A stretch of DNA of 64,000 nucleotides from Sedimenticola_A sp040506895 (GCA_040506895.1 JBEVVY010000001.1:2465116-2529115); one strand, 5' to 3'; shown: positions 20,768 to 29,275, counted from the first letter of the stretch. Translations and numbers: made by a program. The notes: a model not told the origin generated them from the sequence alone.

Positions 20768-21253
20768 TCAGAGCCTGATACCCACACCGATCCCGAAGCG
20801 GGTCCTTGGCCTATCGATATAACCGGGCGGCGGCCAGAGCCAGAGCTTCCTGATTTCGACAATAGGAAACAGGTACTCCGCCTCACCCACCTTGCCGACC
20901 CGCACCTCGGTCACCTTACCCATCAGCGTCAGCGCACGTCCGCGGGGAAAATCACCCGTCTCCATGTAGCCCTCGCCCAGGGCCTGGAAACGCCCGATGG
21001 AGGCCTCGGTGACATCAGGCCCACCCCGCCAGTCGAGGGGATAGGCCAGTATCTCGAACAGGGTGCTCTTCTCCAGGTTCTCGCTGGCCAACACCACGCC
21101 GCCCCACAGCACCTCCTGGCCGACAAACCGCCCAGGCACCGAGGCCACCATCCTGGGTGTCGGCGAATCGATATCGGGAATGGTGTCCCTGCCGGCACAT
21201 CCTGCCAGCAGCAGGGCCAGGCCGATCATCAGCAGTTGTCTTGCAACACCCAT
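20768..21253 (-). CDS. Slp-family outer-membrane lipoprotein
   Basis: A 161-residue lipoprotein starting at the ATG at 21253. The lipobox is LLAGC (cleavage before the Cys), followed by short linker residues. The segment RFVGQEVLWGGVVLASENLEKSTLFEILAYPLD matches the Slp family (starvation-inducible lipoprotein), as does the repeated beta-strand pattern ending FPIVEIRKLWLWPP. It is anchored in the outer membrane; the function of Slp proteins is poorly defined. The longer frame upstream runs into a palindromic repeat and is not coding. Confidence 0.86.
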   Translation of the reverse strand: MGVARQLLMIGLALLLAGCAGRDTIPDIDSPTPRMVASVPGRFVGQEVLWGGVVLASENLEKSTLFEILAYPLDWRGGPDVTEASIGRFQALGEGYMETGDFPRGRALTLMGKVTEVRVGKVGEAEYLFPIVEIRKLWLWPPPGYIDRPRTRFGIGVGIRL

Positions 21254-21343
21254 AATCCGTATTCCGTTATCCCTCTCATAATAAAAGTGTAGCCACTCCC
21301 CGGGCTTTTCTTTAACCCCGAGAAGGGCGAAGATACCAAGTGG

Positions 21344-21420
21344 TAGGGTGCAATAGCGTAGCGTATTGCACCGACAGCTTAGCGGCATGGCGGGTTACGC
21401 TGTCGCTAACCCACCCTACA
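21344..21420. repeat. Paired palindromic repeat, single copy
   Basis: TAGGGTGCAATAGCGTAGCG...TTGCACC at 21344-21372 and GCGGGTTACGCTGTCGCTAACCCACC at about 21389-21416 form the same pair as at 14.7 kb. Confidence 0.88.
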
Positions 21421-21448
21421 GCAGAGGCCGCAAGCACGCTGAACCCCC

Positions 21449-21724
21449 ATGAGCGATCAGCAATCCACCGACTGGTACATCTACATCCTGCAGTGCAGTG
21501 ACGACAGCCTCTACACCGGCGTCACCACCGACCTGGAGCGCAGGGTGCAGGAGCACAACGAGTCCCCCCGGGGCGCCCGCTACACCCGTGCACGCCGTCC
21601 GGTCAAACTTGTCTACGCCGAGGCCTGGAACACCCGCTCCCTCGCCTGCCAGCGCGAGGCGGAGATCAAGCAGCTCAGCCGTCCCGAAAAGATAAGCCTG
21701 ATTTCCGGGGCGCCGTTGGGTTAA
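21449..21724 (+). CDS. GIY-YIG nuclease family protein
   Basis: A 91-residue single-domain protein. The GIY-YIG core is WYIYILQCSDDSLYTGVTTD, followed by LERRVQEHN with the conserved Arg and the basic C-terminal REAEIKQLSRPEK. It is the YhbQ/UPF0213 type, small enough to be only the catalytic fold. E. coli YhbQ has weak DNA nuclease activity. It begins shortly after a paired palindromic repeat and 37 bp before ycgL. Confidence 0.9.
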   Translation: MSDQQSTDWYIYILQCSDDSLYTGVTTDLERRVQEHNESPRGARYTRARRPVKLVYAEAWNTRSLACQREAEIKQLSRPEKISLISGAPLG

Positions 21725-21761
21725 AATTCCCTATCCGATTTTCTTGCTGGTAATTTTTCCA

Positions 21762-22049
21762 ATGAGCACTACCGACGACCGCCTCCCCTGCTGGATCTAC
21801 CGCAGCAACCGTAAAGACGAGATGTACCTCTACCTGGCCAAGGAGGAGGCCTTCGACGAACTGCCCGAAGTGTTGATGAAAAACTTCGGCACGCCCACCC
21901 TGGTGATGGAACTGGAGCTGCATTCGGATCGCCCCCTTGCCCGTGAAGACGTCGTCAAGGTGATGGCCGGCCTGCGCAAGGACGGCTTCTACCTGCAGAT
22001 GCCACCAAAACTCGAAGTGGAACTCTACGAAGGCGAACAGACCTTCTGA
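21762..22049 (+). CDS. ycgL: YcgL domain protein
   Basis: A 95-residue protein starting at the ATG at 21762 (a TTG at 21744 is also in frame). It has the family motifs CWIYRSNRKDEMYLYL, DFDELP-like FDELPEVLMKNFGTP and the C-terminal GFYLQMPPK. YcgL is a small conserved gammaproteobacterial protein of uncertain role, often near minD or rnd; here it precedes serB by 16 bp, probably in one transcript. Confidence 0.9.
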   Translation: MSTTDDRLPCWIYRSNRKDEMYLYLAKEEAFDELPEVLMKNFGTPTLVMELELHSDRPLAREDVVKVMAGLRKDGFYLQMPPKLEVELYEGEQTF

Positions 22050-22065
22050 AGGGCCTGTAAACACT

Positions 22066-23277
22066 ATGCGTGAAATCATCCTGCTCAACATCACCGGCGC
22101 GGACCACCCGGGTCTCACTGCCGCGTTGACCGAAATTCTGGCCGAGAACAACATCAACATACTGGATATCGGCCAGGCGGTGATTCACGACCACCTCTCC
22201 CTGGGCATGCTGCTGGAGATGCCGCCCGAGGCCCAGTCCGGCCCGGTGATCAAAGACCTGCTGTTCCAGGCCCACCAGTTGGGCCTGAACATCAACTTCA
22301 CGCCTATCGACGAGGCTGAGTACGAGCGCTGGGTCGGCCTCCAGGGCAAACCCCGCTATATCGTCACCCTGCTGGGGCGCAAACTCTCCGCCCACAATAT
22401 CTCGCGCATAGCCCACGTGGCCTCCCATCACGGCCTCAACATCGACGGCATCACCCGCCTCTCCGGCCGCTTCTCGCTCACCGAGTCGAACGAGCGCCGC
22501 CGTGCCTGTGTCGAGTTCTCCGTGCGCGGAATCACCGCAGACCTGCAGGCCCTGCGTCACGACCTGCTGGAGGTCAGCCGCACCGACGAGGTGGATGTCG
22601 CCTTCCAGGCCGACGACCTCTACCGCCGAAACCGCCGGCTCATCGTCTTCGACATGGACTCCACCCTGATCCAGGTGGAGGTGATCGACGAGCTGGCCAA
22701 GGCTGCCGGCGTTGGCGACCAGGTGGCCGAGATCACCGAAGCCGCGATGCGCGGCGAGATCGACTTCAAGGAGAGCTTCCGGCGCCGCATGGCGCTACTC
22801 GAAGGGCTGGACGAATCGGTACTCCAGGGCATCGCCGACACCCTGCCCATCACCGAAGGGGCGGAACGACTGATCGGCAGTCTCAAGAAACTGGGTTACC
22901 GCATCGGCATCCTCTCCGGCGGTTTCACCTACTTCGCCAACCACCTCAAGGAGAAACTGGGCGTGGACTGCGTCTCCGCCAACGAACTCCACATCATCGA
23001 CGGAAAACTGACCGGCGAGACCAAGGGCGAGATCGTCGACGGCGCAAAGAAAGCCGAACTGCTACAGCAGATGGCCAAGGAGATGGGCATCAGCCTCAAC
23101 CAGGTGATCGCCGTGGGTGACGGCGCCAACGACCTGCCCATGCTCAGCCTCGCCGGACTCGGCGTCGCCTTCCACGCCAAACCCCTGGTCCGCGAGAACG
23201 CCCGCCACGCCATCTCCACACTAGGCCTCGACGGCATCCTCTACCTGCTCGGTGTGAGAGACCGCGAGATTACCTGA
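22066..23277 (+). CDS. serB: Phosphoserine phosphatase with N-terminal ACT domains
   Basis: A 403-residue HAD enzyme that makes serine from phosphoserine. Two ACT-like regulatory domains occupy residues ~1-180 (ITGADHPGLTAALTEIL begins the first). The catalytic motif is DMDSTL with D196 and D198; later motifs are GILSGGFTYF and the VIAVGDGANDLPML magnesium site. The length matches the ACT-ACT-HAD form found in many bacteria, with serine likely acting as a ligand. It is 16 bp after ycgL. A serine deaminase (sdaA) lies 3.4 kb downstream, so serine is both made and broken down by genes in this window. Confidence 0.96.
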   Translation: MREIILLNITGADHPGLTAALTEILAENNINILDIGQAVIHDHLSLGMLLEMPPEAQSGPVIKDLLFQAHQLGLNINFTPIDEAEYERWVGLQGKPRYIVTLLGRKLSAHNISRIAHVASHHGLNIDGITRLSGRFSLTESNERRRACVEFSVRGITADLQALRHDLLEVSRTDEVDVAFQADDLYRRNRRLIVFDMDSTLIQVEVIDELAKAAGVGDQVAEITEAAMRGEIDFKESFRRRMALLEGLDESVLQGIADTLPITEGAERLIGSLKKLGYRIGILSGGFTYFANHLKEKLGVDCVSANELHIIDGKLTGETKGEIVDGAKKAELLQQMAKEMGISLNQVIAVGDGANDLPMLSLAGLGVAFHAKPLVRENARHAISTLGLDGILYLLGVRDREIT

Positions 23278-23410
23278 AGGATTTTACTTCCCCTGCCCCA
23301 GCCAGATCTGCTAACCTCAATCCAAGCATGGATTGTCCATATCAGGCAGGAAGCCACTCCATACCCCCCTGCCTGCCCAGGCACTCCATATGAAAAACAA
23401 CCTGAAGTAA

Positions 23411-23464
23411 TTATGCGGCGTCATAACACAATATTTGTGCCGCCCACATAACATGCTGTTAGGC
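23411..23464. other. attC/attI-like recombination site, left edge of the AT-rich island
   Basis: GTTAGGC at 23458-23464 fits the GTTRRRY core of integron sites. Upstream, TTATGCGGCG and CGCCCACATAA form an imperfect stem enclosing CACAATATTTGTG. The next gene starts only 7 bases after the core, the tight spacing usual for cassettes. No convincing left core (GCCTAAC) is seen. Confidence 0.45.
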
Positions 23465-23471
23465 AAATAAC

Positions 23472-24161
23472 ATGAACGATCAGAAACAAAAGTATCTATG
23501 GAGCTCTTCTGTAGCACTCATTGCTGTTGCCCTGATTACAGGCGTAGCCGTGATCCCCACAAACTTGTCAGCCGTGAAAACCACGAATAGCCCCGACGTT
23601 ATAGATTGCAGTTCCATTAACCCTGGTGACACTTGTGCATTCAATTTGGAAAATCATAAAGTGAAGCTTATGGTTCCTAAAGGAGAGGGTTTTACCTTTG
23701 GAACCTTCCAGATATTCATTGCTTCACTGGGGTTCATTTCCGATCCTATTGAAAGAGACGGTTCTCTTGAGAGCGCCTGGATCTTTGATGTGAATGGTGA
23801 TAGCAAAAAAGACGCCGCAATTGTTATCCGTAATGGCGGTTCAGGTAGTTATGTTGATATCATCGTCCTGGAGAGCAGTGGTGATCGCTTCTTGATAACA
23901 CACCTGCCTCCTATACCGGAAGTTCCTGGTTATATGGGACACGACTCTATCTCCATTGAGAATGGCTCCATTGTACGTTCATTTCCAACCTATGCTCACA
24001 AGAGTAAGATTAGGATAGATCGCCAATGGAAAATCAAAGATGGAATAGAAGGTGAGAGCCGACTCAAGGAAAAACCAGATTCAAATGTTGACCGATCAGG
24101 CTCAACAACAAAACTGCTTTTCGACTACGGTTCAGGTAAATGGAACGCGCCTAACAAGTAA
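23472..24161 (+). CDS. Exported hypothetical protein, possibly PliI-like
   Basis: A 229-residue protein from an AT-rich stretch unlike its neighbours. A signal peptide or anchor covers residues ~8-33 (ALIAVALITGVAVIPT). Cys46 and Cys55 could form a disulfide. D106-V-N-G-D110-SKK-D114 is a calcium-loop-like DxNGDxxxD, followed by GSGSYVDI; an SGxY element is reported for PliI-type lysozyme inhibitors, but the resemblance is short. It starts just after an attC-like core, and GCCTAAC overlaps its last codons (24149-24155), both typical of integron cassettes. Function is uncertain. Confidence 0.7.
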   Translation: MNDQKQKYLWSSSVALIAVALITGVAVIPTNLSAVKTTNSPDVIDCSSINPGDTCAFNLENHKVKLMVPKGEGFTFGTFQIFIASLGFISDPIERDGSLESAWIFDVNGDSKKDAAIVIRNGGSGSYVDIIVLESSGDRFLITHLPPIPEVPGYMGHDSISIENGSIVRSFPTYAHKSKIRIDRQWKIKDGIEGESRLKEKPDSNVDRSGSTTKLLFDYGSGKWNAPNK

Positions 24162-24226
24162 TTCCGCCGGACAGAAAAAAGCGCCGCTGGTTCCTCACTC
24201 TGCCCTTTGCTTCCGGTGAATTAGGC
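24149..24226. other. attC-like site between two cassette-like genes
   Basis: GCCTAAC at 24149-24155 and TTAGGC at 24221-24226 are the outer arms. TTCCGCCGGA (24162-24171) and TCCGGTGAA (24212-24220) are the inner arms and pair with a bulge. The right core has A where consensus has G (ATTAGGC), and the left core overlaps the end of the preceding gene. Confidence 0.5.
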
Positions 24227-24241
24227 AATATAACGAAAAAA

Positions 24242-24694
24242 ATGGCCATTGAAGAAATAACAAATTACATCCGTATTTCTGACCGGCTTGCATCCTCAGG
24301 GCAGCCAGAGGAGCACCAATTCAAAGATATAGCTCAGGCTGGCTACCAGGTCGTTATAAATCTAGCGATGCCCAACTCTGACAATACGACACCAGAAGAG
24401 GGCTATATAGTCACTGCGCGCAAAATGCAGTATGTGCATATCCCTGTTCCATTTGAAGCGCCAACATCAACTCATATTAAAGATTTCATATCCATAATGA
24501 AGGCATTCGATAAGAAAAAGGTGTGGATTCATTGCGTGGTTAATTATCGAGTATCTGCCTTTATGTTTTTGTATATGCGGTACGTTGAAAATAAATCGAG
24601 GGAAGAAGCAAACAAAGTCATTCTAAAATCATGGGAACCAAATGATGCCTGGAAAAGCTTCATGGAAATCTCAAGAGATGAAGTATTGTTATAA
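24242..24694 (+). CDS. Cysteine-phosphatase-like protein (CX4R)
   Basis: A 150-residue protein with a dual-specificity-phosphatase-like fold. The P-loop is HCVVNYRVSAF with C98 and R103, spaced CX4R as in beta-lactamase-hydrolase-like phosphatases rather than the classic CX5R. The N-terminal YIRISDRLASSGQPEEHQFKDI matches that group. The substrate is unknown. It starts 15 bases after an attC-like TTAGGC, is AT-rich and lacks a signal peptide. It is probably a mobile cassette gene. Confidence 0.78.
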   Translation: MAIEEITNYIRISDRLASSGQPEEHQFKDIAQAGYQVVINLAMPNSDNTTPEEGYIVTARKMQYVHIPVPFEAPTSTHIKDFISIMKAFDKKKVWIHCVVNYRVSAFMFLYMRYVENKSREEANKVILKSWEPNDAWKSFMEISRDEVLL

Positions 24695-24764
24695 CCTGGT
24701 CGCCAGGAATACCGAACAATCCCCATCCCAATCGACTTGATATGAATCTTTTTATCATGGCTTT

Positions 24765-25169
24765 ATGAATATACTTTTAGTCAAAAACAATAAATCGACT
24801 CGGCCGTTATATTCATTTTTCGACACCATATCAGAAGGGCTTCGCGCCAGGATATATAATAAGTTCCAGTCTTATGTGCAGCATGGAGATGTTTATCATT
24901 GCAAGCATCTGAAAACATTGAATTCACGAATCTGGAAATATAAAGGCACTATTTATAAACTCAGAGTTGATAACGGGAAGGAATCTGCAAGGGTACTGTT
25001 TTCTAAATCGAAAGATGGCGATTTAACAATCATTCATGCGTTTTTGAAATCAACAAGAAAGACACCCGCGAAAGAAGCCCAGCAAGCAATTGCAATTTAT
25101 CAGACGCTAGAACGACTTGAGACAACCATATGGAATGAGAAATCAATGGAAAAACCGGGATCGGAATAA
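24765..25169 (+). CDS. HigB/Gp49-like (RelE superfamily) toxin homologue, unpaired
   Basis: A 134-residue AT-rich gene. The core KLRVDNGKESARVLFSKSKDG, then IIHAFLKSTRKTPAKEAQQAIAIY, resembles the RelE-superfamily phage-Gp49/HigB group, whose members cleave mRNA on ribosomes. It has an N-terminal extension of ~55 residues and no good ribosome-binding site. No antitoxin (a small HTH or ribbon-helix-helix protein) is found on either side, so it is either an orphan, inactive, or something else with the same fold. It sits within the accessory island. Confidence 0.6.
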   Translation: MNILLVKNNKSTRPLYSFFDTISEGLRARIYNKFQSYVQHGDVYHCKHLKTLNSRIWKYKGTIYKLRVDNGKESARVLFSKSKDGDLTIIHAFLKSTRKTPAKEAQQAIAIYQTLERLETTIWNEKSMEKPGSE

Positions 25170-25220
25170 ATTTTATTTGGCAACACAATCTTCAAAAAGT
25201 AAATGCTCTAACTATTCTTC

Positions 25221-25499
25221 ATGAAGAATAAAGTCCTGAAAAACCCCCTGGACAAACTCCCTGAAATCCTGAAGCAGGATATCGACAGGAACCTGTGCGT
25301 CTGTAATGAAGTGCTAAAAATTGACGTCATCAACGCCATTGCCAATGGAGCCACCACGTTGGAAGCAGTGAAACAACAGACCTATGCCACTGATGGCAAT
25401 GGCTGCTGCACCCGGCAGGTAAGCCGCTTGATCGAGTGCATCTGGGACCAGGAACCTGCAATACAACCCACGTCAGATAGCAGCAAACGACCCAAATAA
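25221..25499 (+). CDS. BFD-like [2Fe-2S]-binding protein
   Basis: A 92-residue protein. The motif NLCVCNEVLKIDVINAIANGATTLEAV matches the BFD-like [2Fe-2S] domain (C26 and C28). The second pair is C62-C63 in GNGCCTRQV, adjacent rather than the CxxC of bacterioferritin-associated ferredoxin. It may carry an iron-sulfur cluster and assist iron or electron transfer. Base composition is intermediate between the AT-rich island and the GC-rich core. No bacterioferritin gene is near. Confidence 0.72.
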   Translation: MKNKVLKNPLDKLPEILKQDIDRNLCVCNEVLKIDVINAIANGATTLEAVKQQTYATDGNGCCTRQVSRLIECIWDQEPAIQPTSDSSKRPK

Positions 25500-25573
25500 C
25501 CATCACGTTAATACAAGCATTTTCCACTCCTTCGAGCCTACATATTTGATCACTTCAGTTGAAGTACAGACCG

Positions 25574-26065
25574 ATGAGCCAATTCGAAATCAAACCTGCT
25601 TCAACAGGCTGCTACCACGCTATTTCTATCATGGTTGGCGAACTGCTTCACGAGATCATGGATGCCGTGAACGAGCCCGCCTTCAACTACGACGAGAAGA
25701 AGTCTGAACAGCGCGCAAAGGATCTGATAGAGAGCGGCAAGTACTGGTCTTTCCTCGCCTGGCACGATGATCAGCCCATAGGCTTGATCACACTCTACGA
25801 GAGTTACGCCCTCTATGCCGAAGGGGCATTCGGCACGATACCCGAGCTGTACGTCAGAAGCCCGTGGCGATCGAATAAAGTCGGAAACCTGCTTTTGAAC
25901 AGGGCGTTTGAGTTTGCACGGGAGAAGGGATGGCATAGACTGGAGGTCACCACGCCACCCTTGCCGGAGTTCGACAGAAGCCTGGACTTCTACGAGAAAA
26001 ACGGCTTTGTCATTTCAGGTGGCCGGAAACTGAAGATCGATATCGAGGGAACGATTGAGCCATGA
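25574..26065 (+). CDS. GNAT-family N-acetyltransferase
   Basis: A 163-residue protein starting at the ATG at 25574; a TTG at 25559 is in frame but less likely. GNAT features are the PELYVRSPWRSNKVGNLLLNRAFEFAREKGW segment, in which the RSNKVG turn stands for the acetyl-CoA-binding loop, and the C-terminal SLDFYEKNGFVISGGRK. The acceptor substrate is not apparent. It overlaps the following flavin-oxidase-like gene by 4 bp (ATGA), so the two are co-translated. Confidence 0.88.
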   Translation: MSQFEIKPASTGCYHAISIMVGELLHEIMDAVNEPAFNYDEKKSEQRAKDLIESGKYWSFLAWHDDQPIGLITLYESYALYAEGAFGTIPELYVRSPWRSNKVGNLLLNRAFEFAREKGWHRLEVTTPPLPEFDRSLDFYEKNGFVISGGRKLKIDIEGTIEP

Positions 26066-26523
26066 AGCAGCTGAGAAGAACAGATCGCAGCATCGACCCG
26101 GAAGAGGCCGAGGAGCTGCTGCACGCATGCCAGTATGGTGTGATGGCCACCGTTGGCGACGATGGACAGCCCTACGGTGTGCCACTGAGTTATGCCTACC
26201 ACGACGGCAATATCTATTTTCACTGCGCCAAGATCGGCCACAAGCTCGACAATATCGCCCACAACAGCCGTGTCTCATTCACCGTGGTGGGTGATACCAA
26301 GGTACTGCCCGAAAAGTTTGCCACCGAGTACGAGAGCGTGGTGGTCTTCGGTAGCGCCAGTGAGATCGAGGGCGAGGAGCGGCACATGGCTCTGGTGAAA
26401 CTGCTCGAGAAATACTCCACCGGGTTCATGGCAGAAGGACTGGAGTATATCCAGCTCAAGGATAAGGCGACCCAGGTGATCAAGATCTCCATCGATCACA
26501 AAAGCGGCAAGGCGCGGCGATAG
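26062..26523 (+). CDS. Pyridoxamine 5'-phosphate oxidase-like flavoprotein (NimA type)
   Basis: A 153-residue single-domain split-barrel protein. It has the family opening LHACQYGVMATVGDDGQPYGVPLSYAYHDGNIYFHCAKIGHKLDNI, typical of NimA/HugZ-like FMN-binding proteins rather than true PdxH. Such proteins reduce nitroaromatics or bind flavin or heme; which applies is unknown. It is coupled to the GNAT gene by a 4-bp overlap, giving a two-gene operon that may modify or detoxify a small molecule. Confidence 0.86.
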   Translation: MKQLRRTDRSIDPEEAEELLHACQYGVMATVGDDGQPYGVPLSYAYHDGNIYFHCAKIGHKLDNIAHNSRVSFTVVGDTKVLPEKFATEYESVVVFGSASEIEGEERHMALVKLLEKYSTGFMAEGLEYIQLKDKATQVIKISIDHKSGKARR

Positions 26524-26723
26524 TCTTTCCCCGATAGTGTCCTGGCTTTAGCCGGCAACGCGGATGGTTAAAGATAACCCTCTCCAGCCCCGGTTTTTTA
26601 CACCCGCTTTTCCCGCCAAACTCCAGGGCGATATAACCTACACTGTTCTTTATACTAGCCGGACAATGGTTGTGATCAGCCACCCTTCAACGATCAATCA
26701 TGGGCAGGCTGAAAGGTGATCCA

Positions 26724-28103
26724 ATGTTCATCAGTGTTCTGGAACTTTTTAAAATCGGCATAGGCCCCTCGAGCTCCCACACGGTCGGCCCCATGGTCGC
26801 TGCGGGGGATTTCATCGGTCGTGTGGAAGAGTATCTTTCGGATCACCCTGAGATAGAGAGCCCCCATCTACGCTGCGCCCTGAAGGGCTCCCTCGCCTTT
26901 ACCGGCAAAGGCCATGCCACGGACCGTGCGGTTGCACTGGGGTTGCACGGCTACTCGCCTGTACAACTGACCGGACAGGATGTGGACAGCCTGGTCGCAC
27001 GTATCTGGGAGGGTCACTCCGTGGCACTGGACACCCAAAGCGCACTGCGCTTTTCACCTCCCGAGGACATCGTCTTCGATTACGGCAAGGCGCTGCCCGA
27101 GCATCCCAACGGCATGATCTTTGAGCTGCTGGATCAATCCGGCGAGGTTCTGCTGACCGAAACCTACTTCTCCATCGGGGGCGGGTTCATCAGCACACTT
27201 TCAGAGATCAGCCAGTTGGTGGCGCCACTGAAGATGGAGTCCATGGCCACCTGCCCCTACCCCTTCGATTCCGCCCGCTCCATGCTGGAGATGTCTGCGG
27301 AGTTCCAGATACCCATTGCTGACCTGAAGCGTTTCAACGAACGTCAGCACGGCTCCGAGGAAGAACTGAACCACGGCCTGGATGCCATATGGCACGCCAT
27401 GCGTGACTGCATCGAACAGGGTCTGGCTGCCGAGGGCAATCTGCCCGGCGGGCTCGATCTGCCCCGCAGGGCCAAGGAACTGCACAGGCAGTTGCTGGCT
27501 GATCCCTCTGGCGCCAACGTAAACGACTGGCTCTGCGCCTACGCCATGGCGGTGAACGAGGAGAACGCCTCCGGGCACATGGTGGTGACCGCGCCCACCA
27601 ACGGTGCCGCGGGTGTGATACCCGCCGTGCTCTACTACTTCGTCACCCACGAAGGGGGCACACGGGAACAGGTACGTGACTTCCTGCTCACCGCCAGCGC
27701 CATCGGCGGCATCATCAAGCACCGCAGTTCCATCTCCGGTGCCGAAGTGGGCTGCCAGGGAGAAGTGGGTGCCGCCGCCTCCATGGCCGCGGCCGGCCTG
27801 TGTGCGGTGCGTGGCGGTACGCCCGAGCAGATAGAGAACGCCGCGGAGATCGCCCTGGAACACCACCTGGGCATGACCTGCGATCCGGTCAACGGGCTGG
27901 TGCAGGTGCCCTGCATCGAGCGCAACGGCTTCGGTGCCATCAAGGCTTTTGCCGCCGCCTCATTGGCAATCAGGGGCAGTGGCTCCCATTTCATGCCGCT
28001 GGACAACTGCATCGCCGCCATGAAGCAGACCGGCCTGGAGATGTCCGAGAAGTACAAGGAGACCTCCCTGGGCGGATTGGCCGTAAGCATCACCGAGTGC
28101 TGA
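26724..28103 (+). CDS. sdaA: L-serine ammonia-lyase (single-chain, iron-sulfur)
   Basis: A 459-residue enzyme converting serine to pyruvate and ammonia. The N-terminal beta domain starts MFISVLELFKIGIGPSSSHTVGPM and the alpha domain carries the 4Fe-4S cysteines in the EVGCQGEVG, MTCDPVNGLVQVPC and related segments. I chose the ATG at 26724, with AAGGTG upstream, over an ATG at 26700. Length is typical of the E. coli SdaA/SdaB type. The DUF924 gene follows after 2 bp. Confidence 0.96.
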   Translation: MFISVLELFKIGIGPSSSHTVGPMVAAGDFIGRVEEYLSDHPEIESPHLRCALKGSLAFTGKGHATDRAVALGLHGYSPVQLTGQDVDSLVARIWEGHSVALDTQSALRFSPPEDIVFDYGKALPEHPNGMIFELLDQSGEVLLTETYFSIGGGFISTLSEISQLVAPLKMESMATCPYPFDSARSMLEMSAEFQIPIADLKRFNERQHGSEEELNHGLDAIWHAMRDCIEQGLAAEGNLPGGLDLPRRAKELHRQLLADPSGANVNDWLCAYAMAVNEENASGHMVVTAPTNGAAGVIPAVLYYFVTHEGGTREQVRDFLLTASAIGGIIKHRSSISGAEVGCQGEVGAAASMAAAGLCAVRGGTPEQIENAAEIALEHHLGMTCDPVNGLVQVPCIERNGFGAIKAFAAASLAIRGSGSHFMPLDNCIAAMKQTGLEMSEKYKETSLGGLAVSITEC

Positions 28104-28105
28104 TC

Positions 28106-28654
28106 ATGGAGAGCGCACCGACAGAGATCATCGACTTCTGGTTCTCCGATCGCATAAAAAAGCAGTGGTTCTCTTCCACCGAGGCGCTGGACCACGAGAT
28201 ACGCGATCGCTTCGAGGCGCTGTGGCAACAGGCTGCGGCTGGTGAACTCGATAGCTGGACGGAGAGCGCCATCGGCAGTGTCGCGCTTGTCATCGTGCTC
28301 GACCAGCTCCCCCTGAACATGTTCCGCAACCAGGCCATCAGCTTCAGCACCGAGCAGATGGCCGTGCAGACCACCTTGAGCGCCATCCACAAGGACCAGC
28401 CACTGGAACTGCCAGCCGAACAGCTCTCGTTTCTGTTCATACCCCTGATGCACAGCGAAGATATCGAGATGCAGAACCTCTCGGTAACCATGTACAGGGC
28501 ACACGGACTTGAACAGAACCTGAAATTCGCCGAGCATCATCGTGAACTGGTGAGACGCTTCGGCCGCTTTCCCCACCGCAACGCGATACTCGGGCGGGAG
28601 AGCACGCAAGAGGAAGCCGCCTACCTGAAGTCACCGGAGGCATTTCTGGGATAA
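28106..28654 (+). CDS. DUF924 family protein
   Basis: A 182-residue soluble protein starting at the ATG at 28106, two bases after sdaA stops. The frame continues open upstream but that part is antisense-like overlap with sdaA. Family motifs are IIDFWFSDRIKKQWF, VLDQLPLNMFRN and FLFIPLMHSEDIEMQNLSV. DUF924 has a TPR-like helical fold and no established role. It is probably co-transcribed with sdaA and with the GFA gene 22 bp downstream. Confidence 0.9.
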   Translation: MESAPTEIIDFWFSDRIKKQWFSSTEALDHEIRDRFEALWQQAAAGELDSWTESAIGSVALVIVLDQLPLNMFRNQAISFSTEQMAVQTTLSAIHKDQPLELPAEQLSFLFIPLMHSEDIEMQNLSVTMYRAHGLEQNLKFAEHHRELVRRFGRFPHRNAILGRESTQEEAAYLKSPEAFLG

Positions 28655-28676
28655 TGGAGATCAAGGAGATAAACCG

Positions 28677-29096
28677 ATGAGCGATCACGAAGCGACCGGC
28701 AGCTGCCTCTGCAGATCGGTGAGCTACGCCATCAAGGGCAATCTCGGCATCTTCCAGTACTGCGGATGCTCCCGCTGCCGCAAGTTCACCGGCAGCGCCT
28801 TCGCCTCGAACCTGCTGGTCTCGCCGGATGATTTCCAGTGGCTCAGCGGTGAAGAGCACGTGAAGCGGTTCGAGCTGGAGGGCGCCAGGCACTTCGCCAC
28901 CACCTTCTGTACCAAGTGCGGCTCTTCTCTGCCGTGGAAGGCACAGAGCGGCAAGGCGGTGATCGTACCCGCCGGCACCCTGGATAACGATCCGGGCATA
29001 CGCCCGTTCCAGAATATCTACTGCGCCTCCCGTGCGGAGTGGTACACCGATCCCGGTTCGCTGCCCGAGTACGACGAGCTGCCGCCCAGGAAATAG
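28677..29096 (+). CDS. GFA-family zinc protein
   Basis: A 139-residue member of the GFA/CENP-V family (named after a proposed glutathione-dependent formaldehyde-activating enzyme). Zinc-ligand cysteines are in GSCLCRSVSYAI, YCGCSRCRKFTGSAFAS and FCTKCGSSLPW. The family's enzymatic role is disputed, so the name says little about function. AAGGAG upstream and a 22-bp gap from the DUF924 gene suggest the same operon. Confidence 0.9.
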   Translation: MSDHEATGSCLCRSVSYAIKGNLGIFQYCGCSRCRKFTGSAFASNLLVSPDDFQWLSGEEHVKRFELEGARHFATTFCTKCGSSLPWKAQSGKAVIVPAGTLDNDPGIRPFQNIYCASRAEWYTDPGSLPEYDELPPRK

Positions 29097-29244
29097 CAGA
29101 CCGCGACGGGCCAGCGCCAAGGCATCATTCCGGACCAGGCGCAGTGAACGCTTGTACGGATTGCGTTGTTAGAGCAATGCACTGAGTAATTCCCGAGACC
29201 TGGCATCGAGAAACAAGTCCTGCTGTCCTTTATGCAAAGTTGCA

Positions 29245-29275
29245 CCTGGATCCCGGTCTTCGCCGGGATGACACG
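29245..29275. repeat. Short palindromic repeat (GTCATCCCGGC type)
   Basis: On the minus strand TGTCATCCCGGCGAAGACC continues into GGGATCCAGG. It is the same family as 20728-20757 and lies in the non-coding gap between the GFA gene and the convergent lytic transglycosylase. Confidence 0.75.

Noticed and set aside
24765..25169. Complete toxin-antitoxin pair
   Set aside because: No antitoxin-like gene was found directly upstream or downstream.
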